Below, piece by piece: positions 20,109-28,152 of a stretch of 33,499 nt of DNA. Numbering within the stretch: position 1 is the first letter of the stretch; the number at the start of each line of letters is the position of its first letter. The stretch is from a virus. The position numbers were made by a program, and so were the translations under genes. The stretch is taken from positions 1 to 33,499 of IMG/VR virus record IMGVR_UViG_3300017917_003111. The stretch is one strand, 5' to 3'. The notes beneath the pieces were generated by a model. The model saw only the letters and a list, made by a program, of their open reading frames with translations. It was not told the origin of the DNA and searched no databases.

Positions 20109-21215
20109 ATGAAACTATGGATGGTCGTACTATGCGCACCCTTGCTGAGTATATCGCAGAACTGCATCGCCGCGATCGGGACTATTACCGATCAAGCAAA
20201 CGCACCTCCGTCGATACAGAGAAAGAAGGAAATGATTCGAGGCCAGAAGGGCACATCTCTGCAAATGATGGACACGATAAGGACTCAGCAAGGTAAGGTT
20301 GGCATTACCTTTGAAGACAAGACTAAAGTACAACTAACTGAAAATAGTCGGTTAGTAATAGATGATTTTGTCTACGATCCCAAGAAGGGTTCTGGCAAAC
20401 TTGCGGTCAAAGTGGCCATGGGCACTGTGCGTTATGCTTCTGGACAGATAGCCAAAAATTCACCGCAGAGCATAGCAGTAAACACACCATCAGCAACGAT
20501 ATCTGTACGAGGCACAGATTTTACTGCCACGGTGGATGAATTAGGTCGCAGCACTATTATTCTACTGCCCAGTTGCCCAGCAGACTACAAAGATATAGAA
20601 CGAGATTGTAAGACTGGAATGATCTGGGTAGAAAGCGATGAGGGTCGAGTGGTATTAGATCAACCTTTTCAAGCTACTAAAGTTGACAGCAGAGATAGTA
20701 AACCTTTGAAACCAGTGATTGTTAGTCTTACAGAAGATGCTATTAATAATATGCTGATAGTCAGTCCTCCTAAAGAGCTACGAGAAGATAAAAACGAAAA
20801 ATTAAGTCTTAATAAAAGTGCTCTTGATGTAGATTTTCTTGCTGCACAGGGACTGATCAATGTGTTAGACAAAGAAGAAAAAGAGCAATATCAAGACAGA
20901 CTGAGCAAGAATTTTCTTGACAGCGATTTCCTTGCCAATGTGTTAGATCTTGTTAATGCACAGTTGGCTGCACAATTAGATCTCTTAGGTAAAACCAAGT
21001 CAGGACTACTACCAGACTATGTGGCCACTTCAGGAGTCACTGCTTTTGTAGACGATTTGATCGTTGAACTGTGCAGAGACAACGGCAGCGATGTAATGTG
21101 TATAAGCACTCCTAAGAATCAAAACTCTACGGTGTATATGACACAAGGAGCTGTGGAAGTAAAAAATAGAATTAATTCTGGATCAGGTACCGTAATCAAC
21201 TTAATTCAACGATGA
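20109..21215 (+). CDS. Secreted FecR-domain protein
   Basis: A 368-residue exported protein. A signal peptide (MVVLCAPLLSISQNCIA) is followed by a FecR domain (about 25-150): KGTSLQMMDTIRTQQGKVGITFEDKTKVQLTENSRLVIDDFVYDP, GTVRYASGQIAK and VNTPSATISVRGTDF. The C-terminal 200 residues are mainly helical with no known domain. Outside siderophore signalling, FecR domains are often encoded beside CHASE2 cyclases and surface proteins, as here. No anti-sigma region is present, so this is not a classical FecR regulator. Ends on an ATGA overlap with the next gene. Confidence 0.88.
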   Translation: MKLWMVVLCAPLLSISQNCIAAIGTITDQANAPPSIQRKKEMIRGQKGTSLQMMDTIRTQQGKVGITFEDKTKVQLTENSRLVIDDFVYDPKKGSGKLAVKVAMGTVRYASGQIAKNSPQSIAVNTPSATISVRGTDFTATVDELGRSTIILLPSCPADYKDIERDCKTGMIWVESDEGRVVLDQPFQATKVDSRDSKPLKPVIVSLTEDAINNMLIVSPPKELREDKNEKLSLNKSALDVDFLAAQGLINVLDKEEKEQYQDRLSKNFLDSDFLANVLDLVNAQLAAQLDLLGKTKSGLLPDYVATSGVTAFVDDLIVELCRDNGSDVMCISTPKNQNSTVYMTQGAVEVKNRINSGSGTVINLIQR

Positions 21216-22555
21216 AAATACTTTCTACATTTATAATCTATATGCTGATAGTGTTGGGCGTACAGACTTGTACGGTAGAATTAGCTCGAGCACAGGGTGT
21301 ACAAGGATTAACCTATGAAACTTATGCAGGCACCGGAGCCAGCCCCAGTAGAAATCCACTGGCTAATCCCACAGTAAGAAGCACAGGAGTGTCAGCAAAC
21401 ATTAACTATCCATCAGGATCGTTCGGTAATAATATTTTAGGCTCTGGATTAATTGACAGAGTTATTGTAAAATGGACTGGATGGATTAATATTCCCACAT
21501 CAGGAACATATCAGTTCGGAGGTTCTGCTGACGACGGAATTCATGTTACTATAGATAATACTGTAGTCATTGACAGCTGGATAGACAGCGGTAATGCTTT
21601 TAGAACAGGAACTCCTATTACATTAGGAACAGGTCCTGTGCCTATTACAGTTTGGTATTACGAAAATGGAGGAGGTCAGACCATAGTGTTTCAATGGTTA
21701 GTCAATGGCACCTGGCAAGTAGTGCCTACCACAGTATTTGCCACACAAAGCACTTACTGGACTCCAGTTGTACCTCAGTATACATCGGGCATTACGATTC
21801 AACAACAGACAAGAAAAAATTCTGCTAACACAAGACAAACAGCCGTAACAAACAATTCTATTTTTATAGATCAAGTAGGCGATAATAATACCATAACTGT
21901 CAGTCAACAGAGCTCAAATAATCAAGTTCGAGGTGTTGGGCAACAGGCAGCATCTATACAGGGAAATCTTAACGAAATAACCGTAAGACAGGGTACACAA
22001 AGTGGCAGTATCACTGGACGTAATCTATTAGAATTAAGTGTAAATGGCAATAGCAATACATTAAATCTAAATCAAGGAAGAAACAGTGATGGCACTAATC
22101 CTGGTGCAGACAGCAATAATCACTATCAAATGCTAAATCTCACAGGTTCCACAAATACCGTAACTACGGTACAGAAAGACGGCAGTAATACCGCCCAAGG
22201 GCATTTTATGGAAAATACTATTTCTGGTAACAGCAATATTATTAATCTAACACAGCAGGGCAGTGGTGGAAAAATATTATTCGGTAATGTCAACGGAAAT
22301 TCAAATTCGGCAACAGTAAATCAGAAAGACGGTGGACAACACTACTTGGATTTTGCTCTAACAGGCAATGGTCATAGTTTAAATGTCATACAGGAAGGTA
22401 CAGGATCTCATAAAGCAACTATAAGTCTTACTAATGCAGGTGGGGCTGCCACTGTGAATCTCAATCAACAAGGTGTAAACAATCAAACCTACAGTATCCA
22501 ACAAAGTTGTGCTAATCCCAGCGGTTGCACAACTACCGTAACACAAAGTCAATAA
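21212..22555 (+). CDS. PA14-domain protein with curlin repeats
   Basis: A 447-residue secreted protein. Signal peptide about residues 1-27. Residues about 30-180 form a PA14 (beta-barrel, often glycan-binding) domain: GLTYETYAGTG, VKWTGWINIPTSGTYQFGGSADDGIHVTIDNTVVIDSW, VWYYENGGGQTIVFQW. From about 205 come curlin repeats: NNSIFIDQVGDNNTITVSQQSSNNQVRGVGQQ (very like the start of the upstream curlin gene), then VNGNSNTLNLNQG, ISGNSNIINLTQQGSGGK, VNGNSNSATVNQKDGG and others, ending SCANPSGCTTTVTQSQ. This could be the curli subunit that places an adhesive domain on the fibre. Fusion of PA14 with curlin repeats is unusual. Confidence 0.88.
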   Translation: MKILSTFIIYMLIVLGVQTCTVELARAQGVQGLTYETYAGTGASPSRNPLANPTVRSTGVSANINYPSGSFGNNILGSGLIDRVIVKWTGWINIPTSGTYQFGGSADDGIHVTIDNTVVIDSWIDSGNAFRTGTPITLGTGPVPITVWYYENGGGQTIVFQWLVNGTWQVVPTTVFATQSTYWTPVVPQYTSGITIQQQTRKNSANTRQTAVTNNSIFIDQVGDNNTITVSQQSSNNQVRGVGQQAASIQGNLNEITVRQGTQSGSITGRNLLELSVNGNSNTLNLNQGRNSDGTNPGADSNNHYQMLNLTGSTNTVTTVQKDGSNTAQGHFMENTISGNSNIINLTQQGSGGKILFGNVNGNSNSATVNQKDGGQHYLDFALTGNGHSLNVIQEGTGSHKATISLTNAGGAATVNLNQQGVNNQTYSIQQSCANPSGCTTTVTQSQ

Positions 22556-22586
22556 TACACGCATTAAACTCAGAGTGTATTCACTC

Positions 22587-22614
22587 TAAATATTATTACT
22601 AAACCGGGAGCGAA
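22587..22614 (+). promoter_or_regulatory. Late-promoter-like motif and shared leader
   Basis: CTCTAAATATTATTAC followed by ACCGGGAGCGAA (22603-22614), a copy of the csgF leader. It separates this gene from the curlin operon and suggests co-regulation with it. Confidence 0.55.
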
Positions 22615-22620
22615 ATCGGT

Positions 22621-24987
22621 ATGAAAAAGAAAATTATTGCGGTAGCAGTTGCGGCCGTACTATCAGCGTCTGCATATGCTCAGAATGCCATATTGCAGAA
22701 TGAATACATTAGAGCGGGTGTAAATCAAACCACAGGTACATTTGGATCTGGCGGTAACACATCACCTGGACTATTATATAACTCAGCAGGTTCTGGAACT
22801 TGGAATACTGGTTATGACTATCTAACACCTGGATCACCATTTGACGGATTCTCAGTAAAAATAGATGGCACAAATTATACAAACAATAACGCAGGTGGGG
22901 CACAGATAGGCGGAGGATGGACCTCTGGAACTACGACCAGCGCCACAGGTGCTGACTGGACGGGCACATGGAGTCACGGTGGAACTTCTTGGGCATTAAG
23001 AAATCAATACAGCCTACCAGCAGGACAGCAGTATATAGATATAACTTCATCGATCACAGCAGGATCAGCAGCATCTACAGTTTGGTTCGGTAGATTTATT
23101 GATCCAGATGCTCGTGCAGCCGCAGGGGATAGTTCAGTTACAGACAATGTGTTAGGATATGGAGCTATACCTGTGCGTAATGTGGCTTTCTCTGAAGCGT
23201 TAGTTTCAAGATTTGCACTTGGTATATATTCTGCTAACACCAACGTATGGTCCGGTATCAGCAGTTGGAGTTCTGAAGCCGACGGTTATCAAACCAGCAA
23301 GTATGGTTCAAACTTTGGTCGCGGTGACGACACCATCGGTCTTAGTTGGAAATTTGAAAGCGTTAACGCAGGCGACACACTCACTGCTTCATATGCTTAT
23401 ATTTTTGGACCCAGTGCTTTCGGTGCAGCCAGTTCAGCTGTGGCAGGAGGTGCAGGTGGTGGTACGCCAGGAACTGCTCCAGGTGGTGGTACACTAACAG
23501 ACGTCGGCTCAGCAACCACAGCGGCCAGCTCGCCTTCGACACCATCGACACCTACACCATCCGGACCTGCTACAACAGTCAACGGTACATCAACATTTGC
23601 AGACACTGCCGGCGACAGCATTGTGTTAAGCAGTTCTGTAGTTGCTGGTAACTATCTAACAAGAAATTATAATTCGTTGACTACCACAGAGTTTGGTAGA
23701 ATCACTACTACTCCAAGAAATATAGTTCAATTATATAGCGACGGTAGTTCAACTACAACAGCAACAACACCCTTAACTGCTTCAGAAACTTATTATCGTG
23801 GTATAGATATTACACACAATGATATCGCTACAAGTTGGGCAGCTATTGGTGATGCAGTCTGGGTGTCAAACGGTATCGACAACAATAGTTTAGTAAACAC
23901 AAGATCTATTGCATCTTCACAAGGATCTAAGACATTAACAGTAACAGCTACAGGTAATATCACAGCCAATGAATTGTATACTATTACAACTCCTACAAGA
24001 TTTACCTATAATAGAACTACAACTACCGTAACTACTAATGACTTTGCACCAACCAGTACTTACACAGATACAACTGCAACTACTACTACAACATCAACAG
24101 TCACAGGTGATTATAATGTTGTAACTAATGATCAAATTGCTCGTGATGCAGCCTATTCCGTGTCAGTGGGATTAAGAACAGATCAAGTCGCGACTGTTAA
24201 TCAACTACAGAGCATGATTAATAGAAATACCGAATTTGGTCGTACACTGGTCTACAATTTCTATACACATAACAGAGACGGTTATACTGGAAATACATCA
24301 TTGATCGGTGTGGGACACAGCAAGGATATCGCAGGCGGCATGGATTTAGGCTTTGGAATAAATCAAATTATCACTAACTTATCCGGAAACAGCAGTTCTG
24401 TTAGAGCTAACGGTACACAGCTTGGAGCAACATTGTCCAAAAAAGATGTCAAGGGATTTGATCTCAGCGGTACAGTTCAACACACTATTACTGATTACAA
24501 CATCAGTTCTACTCCAAGTGTAGCGATTACAACATCAGGTGACAGCAGACTATTGGCCACACAGGCATTTAATACCAGCTTGCCAGCAGTCACAGGTAAA
24601 ACCACAGGCAATGACACCAGCGTGAGCTTCAAAGCAGTGGGACCTGCATTGGATCCCAAAGGTATTGTTCGTCCTATCGTAGGTGCCACAGCCGGATATC
24701 GTAATACTCCTGGCTACACGGCTAACATCAGTCCTTTACCTGGAGTAACTGTCAGCAACACCATTAATAATGTTAATCAAAATTATGGATTTGCTACTGC
24801 TGGTGCCGAAGCCAAATATGGTTTATTTAATGCACAGGCATTGTACTATACTGACGGTGTTACACAGTTAGGTGTGGGACTAAGCAAAGACAAGGACAAT
24901 TTAACTGTCAGTGTTCGTGCAGATAGACTACAGACTAATCAAGGTGCATCTAATCTATATGGAGCAAGATTGATTTACAGATTCTAA
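22621..24987 (+). CDS. Large outer-membrane protein with C-terminal beta-barrel
   Basis: A 788-residue exported protein. Signal peptide about residues 1-20 (IIAVAVAAVLSASAYA). Residues about 20-270 are beta-rich and Trp/Gly-rich (GTWSHGGTSWALRNQY, SLPAGQQYIDITSSI), then a Gly/Pro/Ser/Thr linker (about 275-325), a Thr-rich passenger-like part (about 330-510), and a C-terminal barrel with alternating strands (VSVGLRTDQVATVNQLQSM onward) ending in YGARLIYRF, with the final Phe typical of outer-membrane barrels. It resembles autotransporter-like proteins in layout. A surface-exposed role next to the curli genes is likely; receptor masking or adhesion is inference. It ends before a strong terminator. 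Confidence 0.8.
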   Translation: MKKKIIAVAVAAVLSASAYAQNAILQNEYIRAGVNQTTGTFGSGGNTSPGLLYNSAGSGTWNTGYDYLTPGSPFDGFSVKIDGTNYTNNNAGGAQIGGGWTSGTTTSATGADWTGTWSHGGTSWALRNQYSLPAGQQYIDITSSITAGSAASTVWFGRFIDPDARAAAGDSSVTDNVLGYGAIPVRNVAFSEALVSRFALGIYSANTNVWSGISSWSSEADGYQTSKYGSNFGRGDDTIGLSWKFESVNAGDTLTASYAYIFGPSAFGAASSAVAGGAGGGTPGTAPGGGTLTDVGSATTAASSPSTPSTPTPSGPATTVNGTSTFADTAGDSIVLSSSVVAGNYLTRNYNSLTTTEFGRITTTPRNIVQLYSDGSSTTTATTPLTASETYYRGIDITHNDIATSWAAIGDAVWVSNGIDNNSLVNTRSIASSQGSKTLTVTATGNITANELYTITTPTRFTYNRTTTTVTTNDFAPTSTYTDTTATTTTTSTVTGDYNVVTNDQIARDAAYSVSVGLRTDQVATVNQLQSMINRNTEFGRTLVYNFYTHNRDGYTGNTSLIGVGHSKDIAGGMDLGFGINQIITNLSGNSSSVRANGTQLGATLSKKDVKGFDLSGTVQHTITDYNISSTPSVAITTSGDSRLLATQAFNTSLPAVTGKTTGNDTSVSFKAVGPALDPKGIVRPIVGATAGYRNTPGYTANISPLPGVTVSNTINNVNQNYGFATAGAEAKYGLFNAQALYYTDGVTQLGVGLSKDKDNLTVSVRADRLQTNQGASNLYGARLIYRF

Positions 24988-25003
24988 TAACATAGTCTAT
25001 AAT

Positions 25004-25028
25004 AAGCCCGCTTCGGCGGGCTTTTTTT
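25004..25028 (+). terminator. Rho-independent terminator
   Basis: AAGCCCGC (25004-25011), loop TTCG, GCGGGCTT (25016-25023) and a run of T. It closes the outer-membrane protein unit. Confidence 0.92.
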
Positions 25029-25032
25029 TAGG

Positions 25033-25038
25033 TAAATA
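25033..25038 (+). promoter_or_regulatory. Possible T4-like late promoter (GTAAATA)
   Basis: GGTAAATATTTT lies between the terminator and the ATG at 25043. The cyclase gene has no other visible promoter after the terminator. Confidence 0.4.
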
Positions 25039-25042
25039 TTTT

Positions 25043-27049
25043 ATGCTGAAAAAAATACTATTAAGTCCTTGGACAGCACTGATAACATTAGCTCTTATTT
25101 TAAGTATAAGAATTGCTGATCCTGTCTTTGTAGAAAGTGTAAGATTAAAATATTTTGACACACTGATCGTCAACAAAACACCTACAGAAAATAACATTGT
25201 CACAGTTAACATAGACGAGTCAGCGTTAGACAAATATGGCCAATGGCCGTTTAACAGACAGATTTATGCAGACATTATAGAGGATCTCTACAAACGTGGT
25301 GCTGGACTTGTAGTATTCAATGTCTTAATGACTGAGAAAGATCGACAAGGTGGTGATGGAGCATTGGCAGCAACACTAAATGAATTTCCTGTAATACTCC
25401 CACACATACCTGCAGATAGAAATAAAAATCAACCTCGCAAGCCCAGCACTGCTGTAATAGGTTCTGAGAATTCTGAAATGATTGTGCAGTATCAGGGAAT
25501 CATAGCCAACGTTCCAGAATTAGAACGCAAAGCTGCTGGAACCGGAGTGGTAAACACACTGCCAGAAGTTGACGGAGTAAATCGTCGTATGCCGTTGGTA
25601 GTGGCTGTAGACGGAGTTGTATATCCAAGTTTAGCTATGGAAGCTCTTAGAGTCACTGCTAAAGATTCAACTACACAAATCAAATTGTTTGAAGGCGGTG
25701 TTGAAAAAATGCGTATACCTGCCTTTGGTCCTATAACCACAGATGCATTAGGCAGAGTATGGATTGACTGGAGCCAACAGAGTCGTTCTGTGTCAGTAAC
25801 TGATTTACCTAAAGATCTACAAGGTGCAGTTGTGATAGTAGGAGTTGCAGCCGCAGGACTCGGTAATCCAGTGCCTACATCGCGAGGCGCAGTATGGCCA
25901 CATGAAGTACAGGCTGCTGTGTTAGGCACTATGTATAACGATGTAGTCATAGAACGTCCTGATTATGCAGATGGTTTAGAAATTCTTTCTATTGCAGTTG
26001 CAGGATTATTGTTGTTATTTTTAACGAGGTATGTATATGTTGGATTGGCGTCGACGCTTATACTTGTTGCTGGCGGGATTGTCGGTAGCTGGTATTCTTA
26101 TAATCATTACCTATTCTTATTCGATATTACTGCCTTTGCCAGTGGCACAATACTGGTCGCTTTGCATGCCTACGGTGTCAAGTTTGTCAGCGAATACTTA
26201 CAAAAGCAACAGATAAAGAAACAGTTTGGCACATATCTTTCGCCTGCTATGGTTGAGAAGTTATCCAAGAATCCCGAACTACTAAAGTTAGGTGGCGAAA
26301 GCAGAGAGCTCAGTATCATGTTTACAGACGTTAGAGGCTTTACTTCAATTTCAGAACATTACGGAGAGAATGTTCAAGGACTCACACAGATCATGAATCG
26401 CTATATGACAGCGATGACAGCAAAGATTATCAAGAACGAAGGCACCTTAGACAAGTACATCGGCGATGCACAGATGGCTTTTTGGAACGCACCTCTCGAC
26501 GATGCTAATCACGCTAAGAATGCTGTAAAAACAGCGTTAGAAATGTTAGGAGATTTAGATGCATTCAATGAAGAGATATCAAAAGAAGGAGTACCAGCCT
26601 TTGGAATGGGTCTTGGCATTAATACTGCTACCGTTGTGGTTGGTAATATGGGCAGTGACCAGCGTTTTGATTATACTTGCTTGGGCGATGGGGTTAACTT
26701 GGCATCAAGGCTTGAGGGTCAATCCAAACCATACGGGGTTAAAATCGTATTGGGTCCGAAAACTGCCGAGCAGGTAAAAGACGAGTATCCAGTATGCGAA
26801 CTTGATTGTATCGCAGTCAAAGGAAAGAAAGTTGGTGTTAAAATTTACACAGTAGAAACAGAGACAGATGAACACAGAAAGTTCTTAAAGTCTTATTACG
26901 ATGGTAATTGGACAGCCGCAGAGAAGTTGATTAAAAGCTGTAAGGCCGCCAATCCTCAAATGGAGAAGTACTATGATGCTATGGCAGAACGATTGGCAGA
27001 AGGCAAGCCAACAGATTGGGATGGAACTTATAGAGCAACCAGTAAATAA
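25043..27049 (+). CDS. CHASE2-domain adenylate cyclase, class III
   Basis: A 668-residue membrane sensor. An N-terminal span (about 9-28) is followed by an extracytoplasmic CHASE2 domain (about 30-300: FDTLIVNKTPTENNIVTVNIDESALDKYGQWPFNR, VVFNVLMTEKDRQGGD, PEVDGVNRRMPLV). Three membrane spans (about 312-380) lead to the cyclase domain. Catalytic residues are complete: metal-binding Asp429 (FTDVRGFT) and Asp475 (YIGDAQMAF), substrate-binding Lys471 and Thr545, and Asn552/Arg556 (VNLASRL). This set favours ATP over GTP. It should make cAMP in the host in response to an envelope signal. Phage-encoded membrane cyclases of this kind are unusual. It directly follows the curli cluster. Confidence 0.93.
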   Translation: MLKKILLSPWTALITLALILSIRIADPVFVESVRLKYFDTLIVNKTPTENNIVTVNIDESALDKYGQWPFNRQIYADIIEDLYKRGAGLVVFNVLMTEKDRQGGDGALAATLNEFPVILPHIPADRNKNQPRKPSTAVIGSENSEMIVQYQGIIANVPELERKAAGTGVVNTLPEVDGVNRRMPLVVAVDGVVYPSLAMEALRVTAKDSTTQIKLFEGGVEKMRIPAFGPITTDALGRVWIDWSQQSRSVSVTDLPKDLQGAVVIVGVAAAGLGNPVPTSRGAVWPHEVQAAVLGTMYNDVVIERPDYADGLEILSIAVAGLLLLFLTRYVYVGLASTLILVAGGIVGSWYSYNHYLFLFDITAFASGTILVALHAYGVKFVSEYLQKQQIKKQFGTYLSPAMVEKLSKNPELLKLGGESRELSIMFTDVRGFTSISEHYGENVQGLTQIMNRYMTAMTAKIIKNEGTLDKYIGDAQMAFWNAPLDDANHAKNAVKTALEMLGDLDAFNEEISKEGVPAFGMGLGINTATVVVGNMGSDQRFDYTCLGDGVNLASRLEGQSKPYGVKIVLGPKTAEQVKDEYPVCELDCIAVKGKKVGVKIYTVETETDEHRKFLKSYYDGNWTAAEKLIKSCKAANPQMEKYYDAMAERLAEGKPTDWDGTYRATSK

Positions 27050-27191
27050 ACTTATAGACTACAACGTCTATTGGTTTTTACAGTGGTGGTATTTGCCTAT
27101 GCGGATTATTTCGAAAGGAGATGATGTAGATCAATTCATCTCCCGATTTACCCTGAACGGGTTTAAGTCGTTTAATATCTGTAGAAAATAA
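27021..27191 (+). CDS. Small hypothetical protein, 56 aa
   Basis: A 56-codon frame overlapping the cyclase end by 29 bases. The peptide MELIEQPVNKLIDYNVYWF is followed by LQWWYLPMRIISKGDD and ends FNICRK. No family recognised. Inside it, GGAGATG (27117-27123) and CATCTCC (27137-27143) form an inverted repeat, and ACCC/GGGT (27150-27162) another, which may instead mean this stretch is a terminator region between the converging gene sets. The stop touches the minus-strand gene. Confidence 0.45.
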   Translation: MELIEQPVNKLIDYNVYWFLQWWYLPMRIISKGDDVDQFISRFTLNGFKSFNICRK

Positions 27192-27500
27192 TTACTTCTT
27201 AGTTTCTTCGGTTTTCTTTAGAACTTGTTTGTTGATTTCTGCTTCAGCTTCGACTCGTTCATACTCAATGGTCTTGCCGCGAAGATGTAAAACAGTATTA
27301 ACTTTTTGTGTCAGTCTAATTAGATCGTTGTCCAACATACGGATACGATCAATAAGAGCGATAAGCACTGTGTTGGCATCATTGAGAATAGGTTTAATCT
27401 CCTTGGTAGCCCAAGTCCATACATACCATATCATGTAGCCCATACCAGCGGCAGCTACGATAGGAAATCCATATTTGTTAATCAGTGCTACTACATCCAT
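27192..27500 (-). CDS. Holin-like single-span membrane protein A
   Basis: A 102-residue protein: short N terminus, one membrane span (FPIVAAAGMGYMIWYVWTW), then a charged coiled region (LIALIDRIRMLDNDLIRLTQKVNTVLHLRG) and a Lys/Glu tail. It is a paralogue of the protein at 27838-28119, sharing 'GFPI-A-A-G-Y' and the 'I-LI-NRVK/DRIR-M-D-IRL' segment. The plan recalls BhlA/UviB-type holin-like proteins and conserved cyanophage membrane proteins, but no lysis role is shown. AAGGAGAATATA precedes the ATG on the minus strand. Last gene of a four-gene minus-strand set. Confidence 0.8.
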   Translation of the reverse strand: MDVVALINKYGFPIVAAAGMGYMIWYVWTWATKEIKPILNDANTVLIALIDRIRMLDNDLIRLTQKVNTVLHLRGKTIEYERVEAEAEINKQVLKKTEETKK

Positions 27501-27510
27501 TATATTCTCC

Positions 27511-27657
27511 TTATAAGGCCACGCCTAATATCACGCCTAATACAAAACTAATCACAGCTACCTTGGCTAAATCTCTATCGTGCCATAAAGGCTGCTGATC
27601 TAAATATTTTTTGGTATGCGGATCTAAACTGTCATACCATTCACTTAGTTTGCTCAT
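27511..27657 (-). CDS. Small membrane protein, 48 aa
   Basis: A 48-codon minus-strand frame: MSKLSEWYDSLDPHTKKYLD, then a charged stretch and one C-terminal hydrophobic span (KVAVISFVLGVILGVAL). AAGGAAGG gives a good ribosome-binding site, and its start overlaps the end of the preceding gene. It fills the space between two clear genes. No family recognised. Confidence 0.68.
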   Translation of the reverse strand: MSKLSEWYDSLDPHTKKYLDQQPLWHDRDLAKVAVISFVLGVILGVAL

Positions 27658-27835
27658 TGATACCTTCCTTGATAAATTTAACCAATGCATCTTCTTTGAT
27701 TAACATGGCTCTGCCGTTGACGTTGATCAATTTAAAATAGTCTCCGCCTTTCCACCCTAACTTATCTGTGTTAAATTCTTCATCTAAGATAATGCCGTTA
27801 GGTGAACAGTCCCAATTATAATCTAAGTATAACAA
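27641..27835 (-). CDS. Small conserved phage protein, 64 aa
   Basis: A 64-residue protein, LYLDYNWDCSPNGIILDEEF at the start and LGWKGGDYFKLINVNGRAML in the middle. I recall this W-K-x-G-D-Y-F-x-x-x-N-V-N-G-R-A pattern from conserved small proteins of T4-like phages; function unknown. It seems to start with TTG (27835, minus strand), two bases after the upstream gene's stop, with AAGAAGGGA as ribosome-binding site; no ATG is available before the conserved region. Its end overlaps the 48-aa gene by 17 bases. Confidence 0.72.
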   Translation of the reverse strand: MLYLDYNWDCSPNGIILDEEFNTDKLGWKGGDYFKLINVNGRAMLIKEDALVKFIKEGINEQTK

Positions 27836-27837
27836 TT

Positions 27838-28119
27838 TTAATCCCTTCTTGCGTCATTCTTACCATCTGCACGAGCAATACGATCAGCATCGGGTCTTAG
27901 ACCCAAAGCATTTGACACAATAGTATCAATACGGATTACGTCGTGATTCATGGTTTTTACACGATTGTCTAACATGGTAATAATTCCGCTCATACCTTTG
28001 ACAGCACTGGTAACTGAGCCCAGAACTAATTTAAGTGTTAGAAATACGAAATAACCGCCCGCTAATGCAGCCGCAATTGGAAAACCCAATTCAGCTACTA
28101 ATTTGAAAAACTCGCCCAT
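27838..28119 (-). CDS. Holin-like single-span membrane protein B
   Basis: A 93-residue paralogue of the product of 27192-27500: one membrane span (LVAELGFPIAAALAGGYFVFLTLKLVL), then a helical tail (MSGIITMLDNRVKTMNHDVIRIDTIVSNALGLRPDADRI). The ATG at 28119 (minus strand) is chosen because TTGGAG is 6 bases away; the open frame reaches a TTG four codons upstream, but that would overlap the ribosome-binding site. It is the first gene of the minus-strand operon. Holin or accessory lysis protein is a guess from size and topology. Confidence 0.8.
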   Translation of the reverse strand: MGEFFKLVAELGFPIAAALAGGYFVFLTLKLVLGSVTSAVKGMSGIITMLDNRVKTMNHDVIRIDTIVSNALGLRPDADRIARADGKNDARRD

Positions 28120-28141
28120 TTTTCGCTCCAATTTATATGTG

Positions 28142-28147
28142 TATTTA
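28142..28147 (-). promoter_or_regulatory. Possible T4-like late promoter for the minus-strand genes
   Basis: On the minus strand GTTAAATAC lies 23 bases before the ATG at 28119, resembling the CTTAAATAC in front of csgF. No sigma-70 promoter was found on this strand here. Confidence 0.35.
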
Positions 28148-28152
28148 ACATG

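Noticed and set aside
20102-20296. A 64-codon frame at the start of the FecR gene.
   Set aside because: It lies in another frame within the signal peptide and FecR region, where the real gene has a clear signal peptide and domain match.
19312-22555. A CRISPR array or DNA tandem repeat in the repetitive curlin region.
   Set aside because: The repetition is at protein level with varied codons; there are no identical direct repeats with regular spacers.
22621-24987. A phage tail fibre instead of an outer-membrane protein.
   Set aside because: The clear signal peptide and the terminal RLIYRF barrel ending argue for export to the outer membrane; tail fibres lack cleavable signal peptides.
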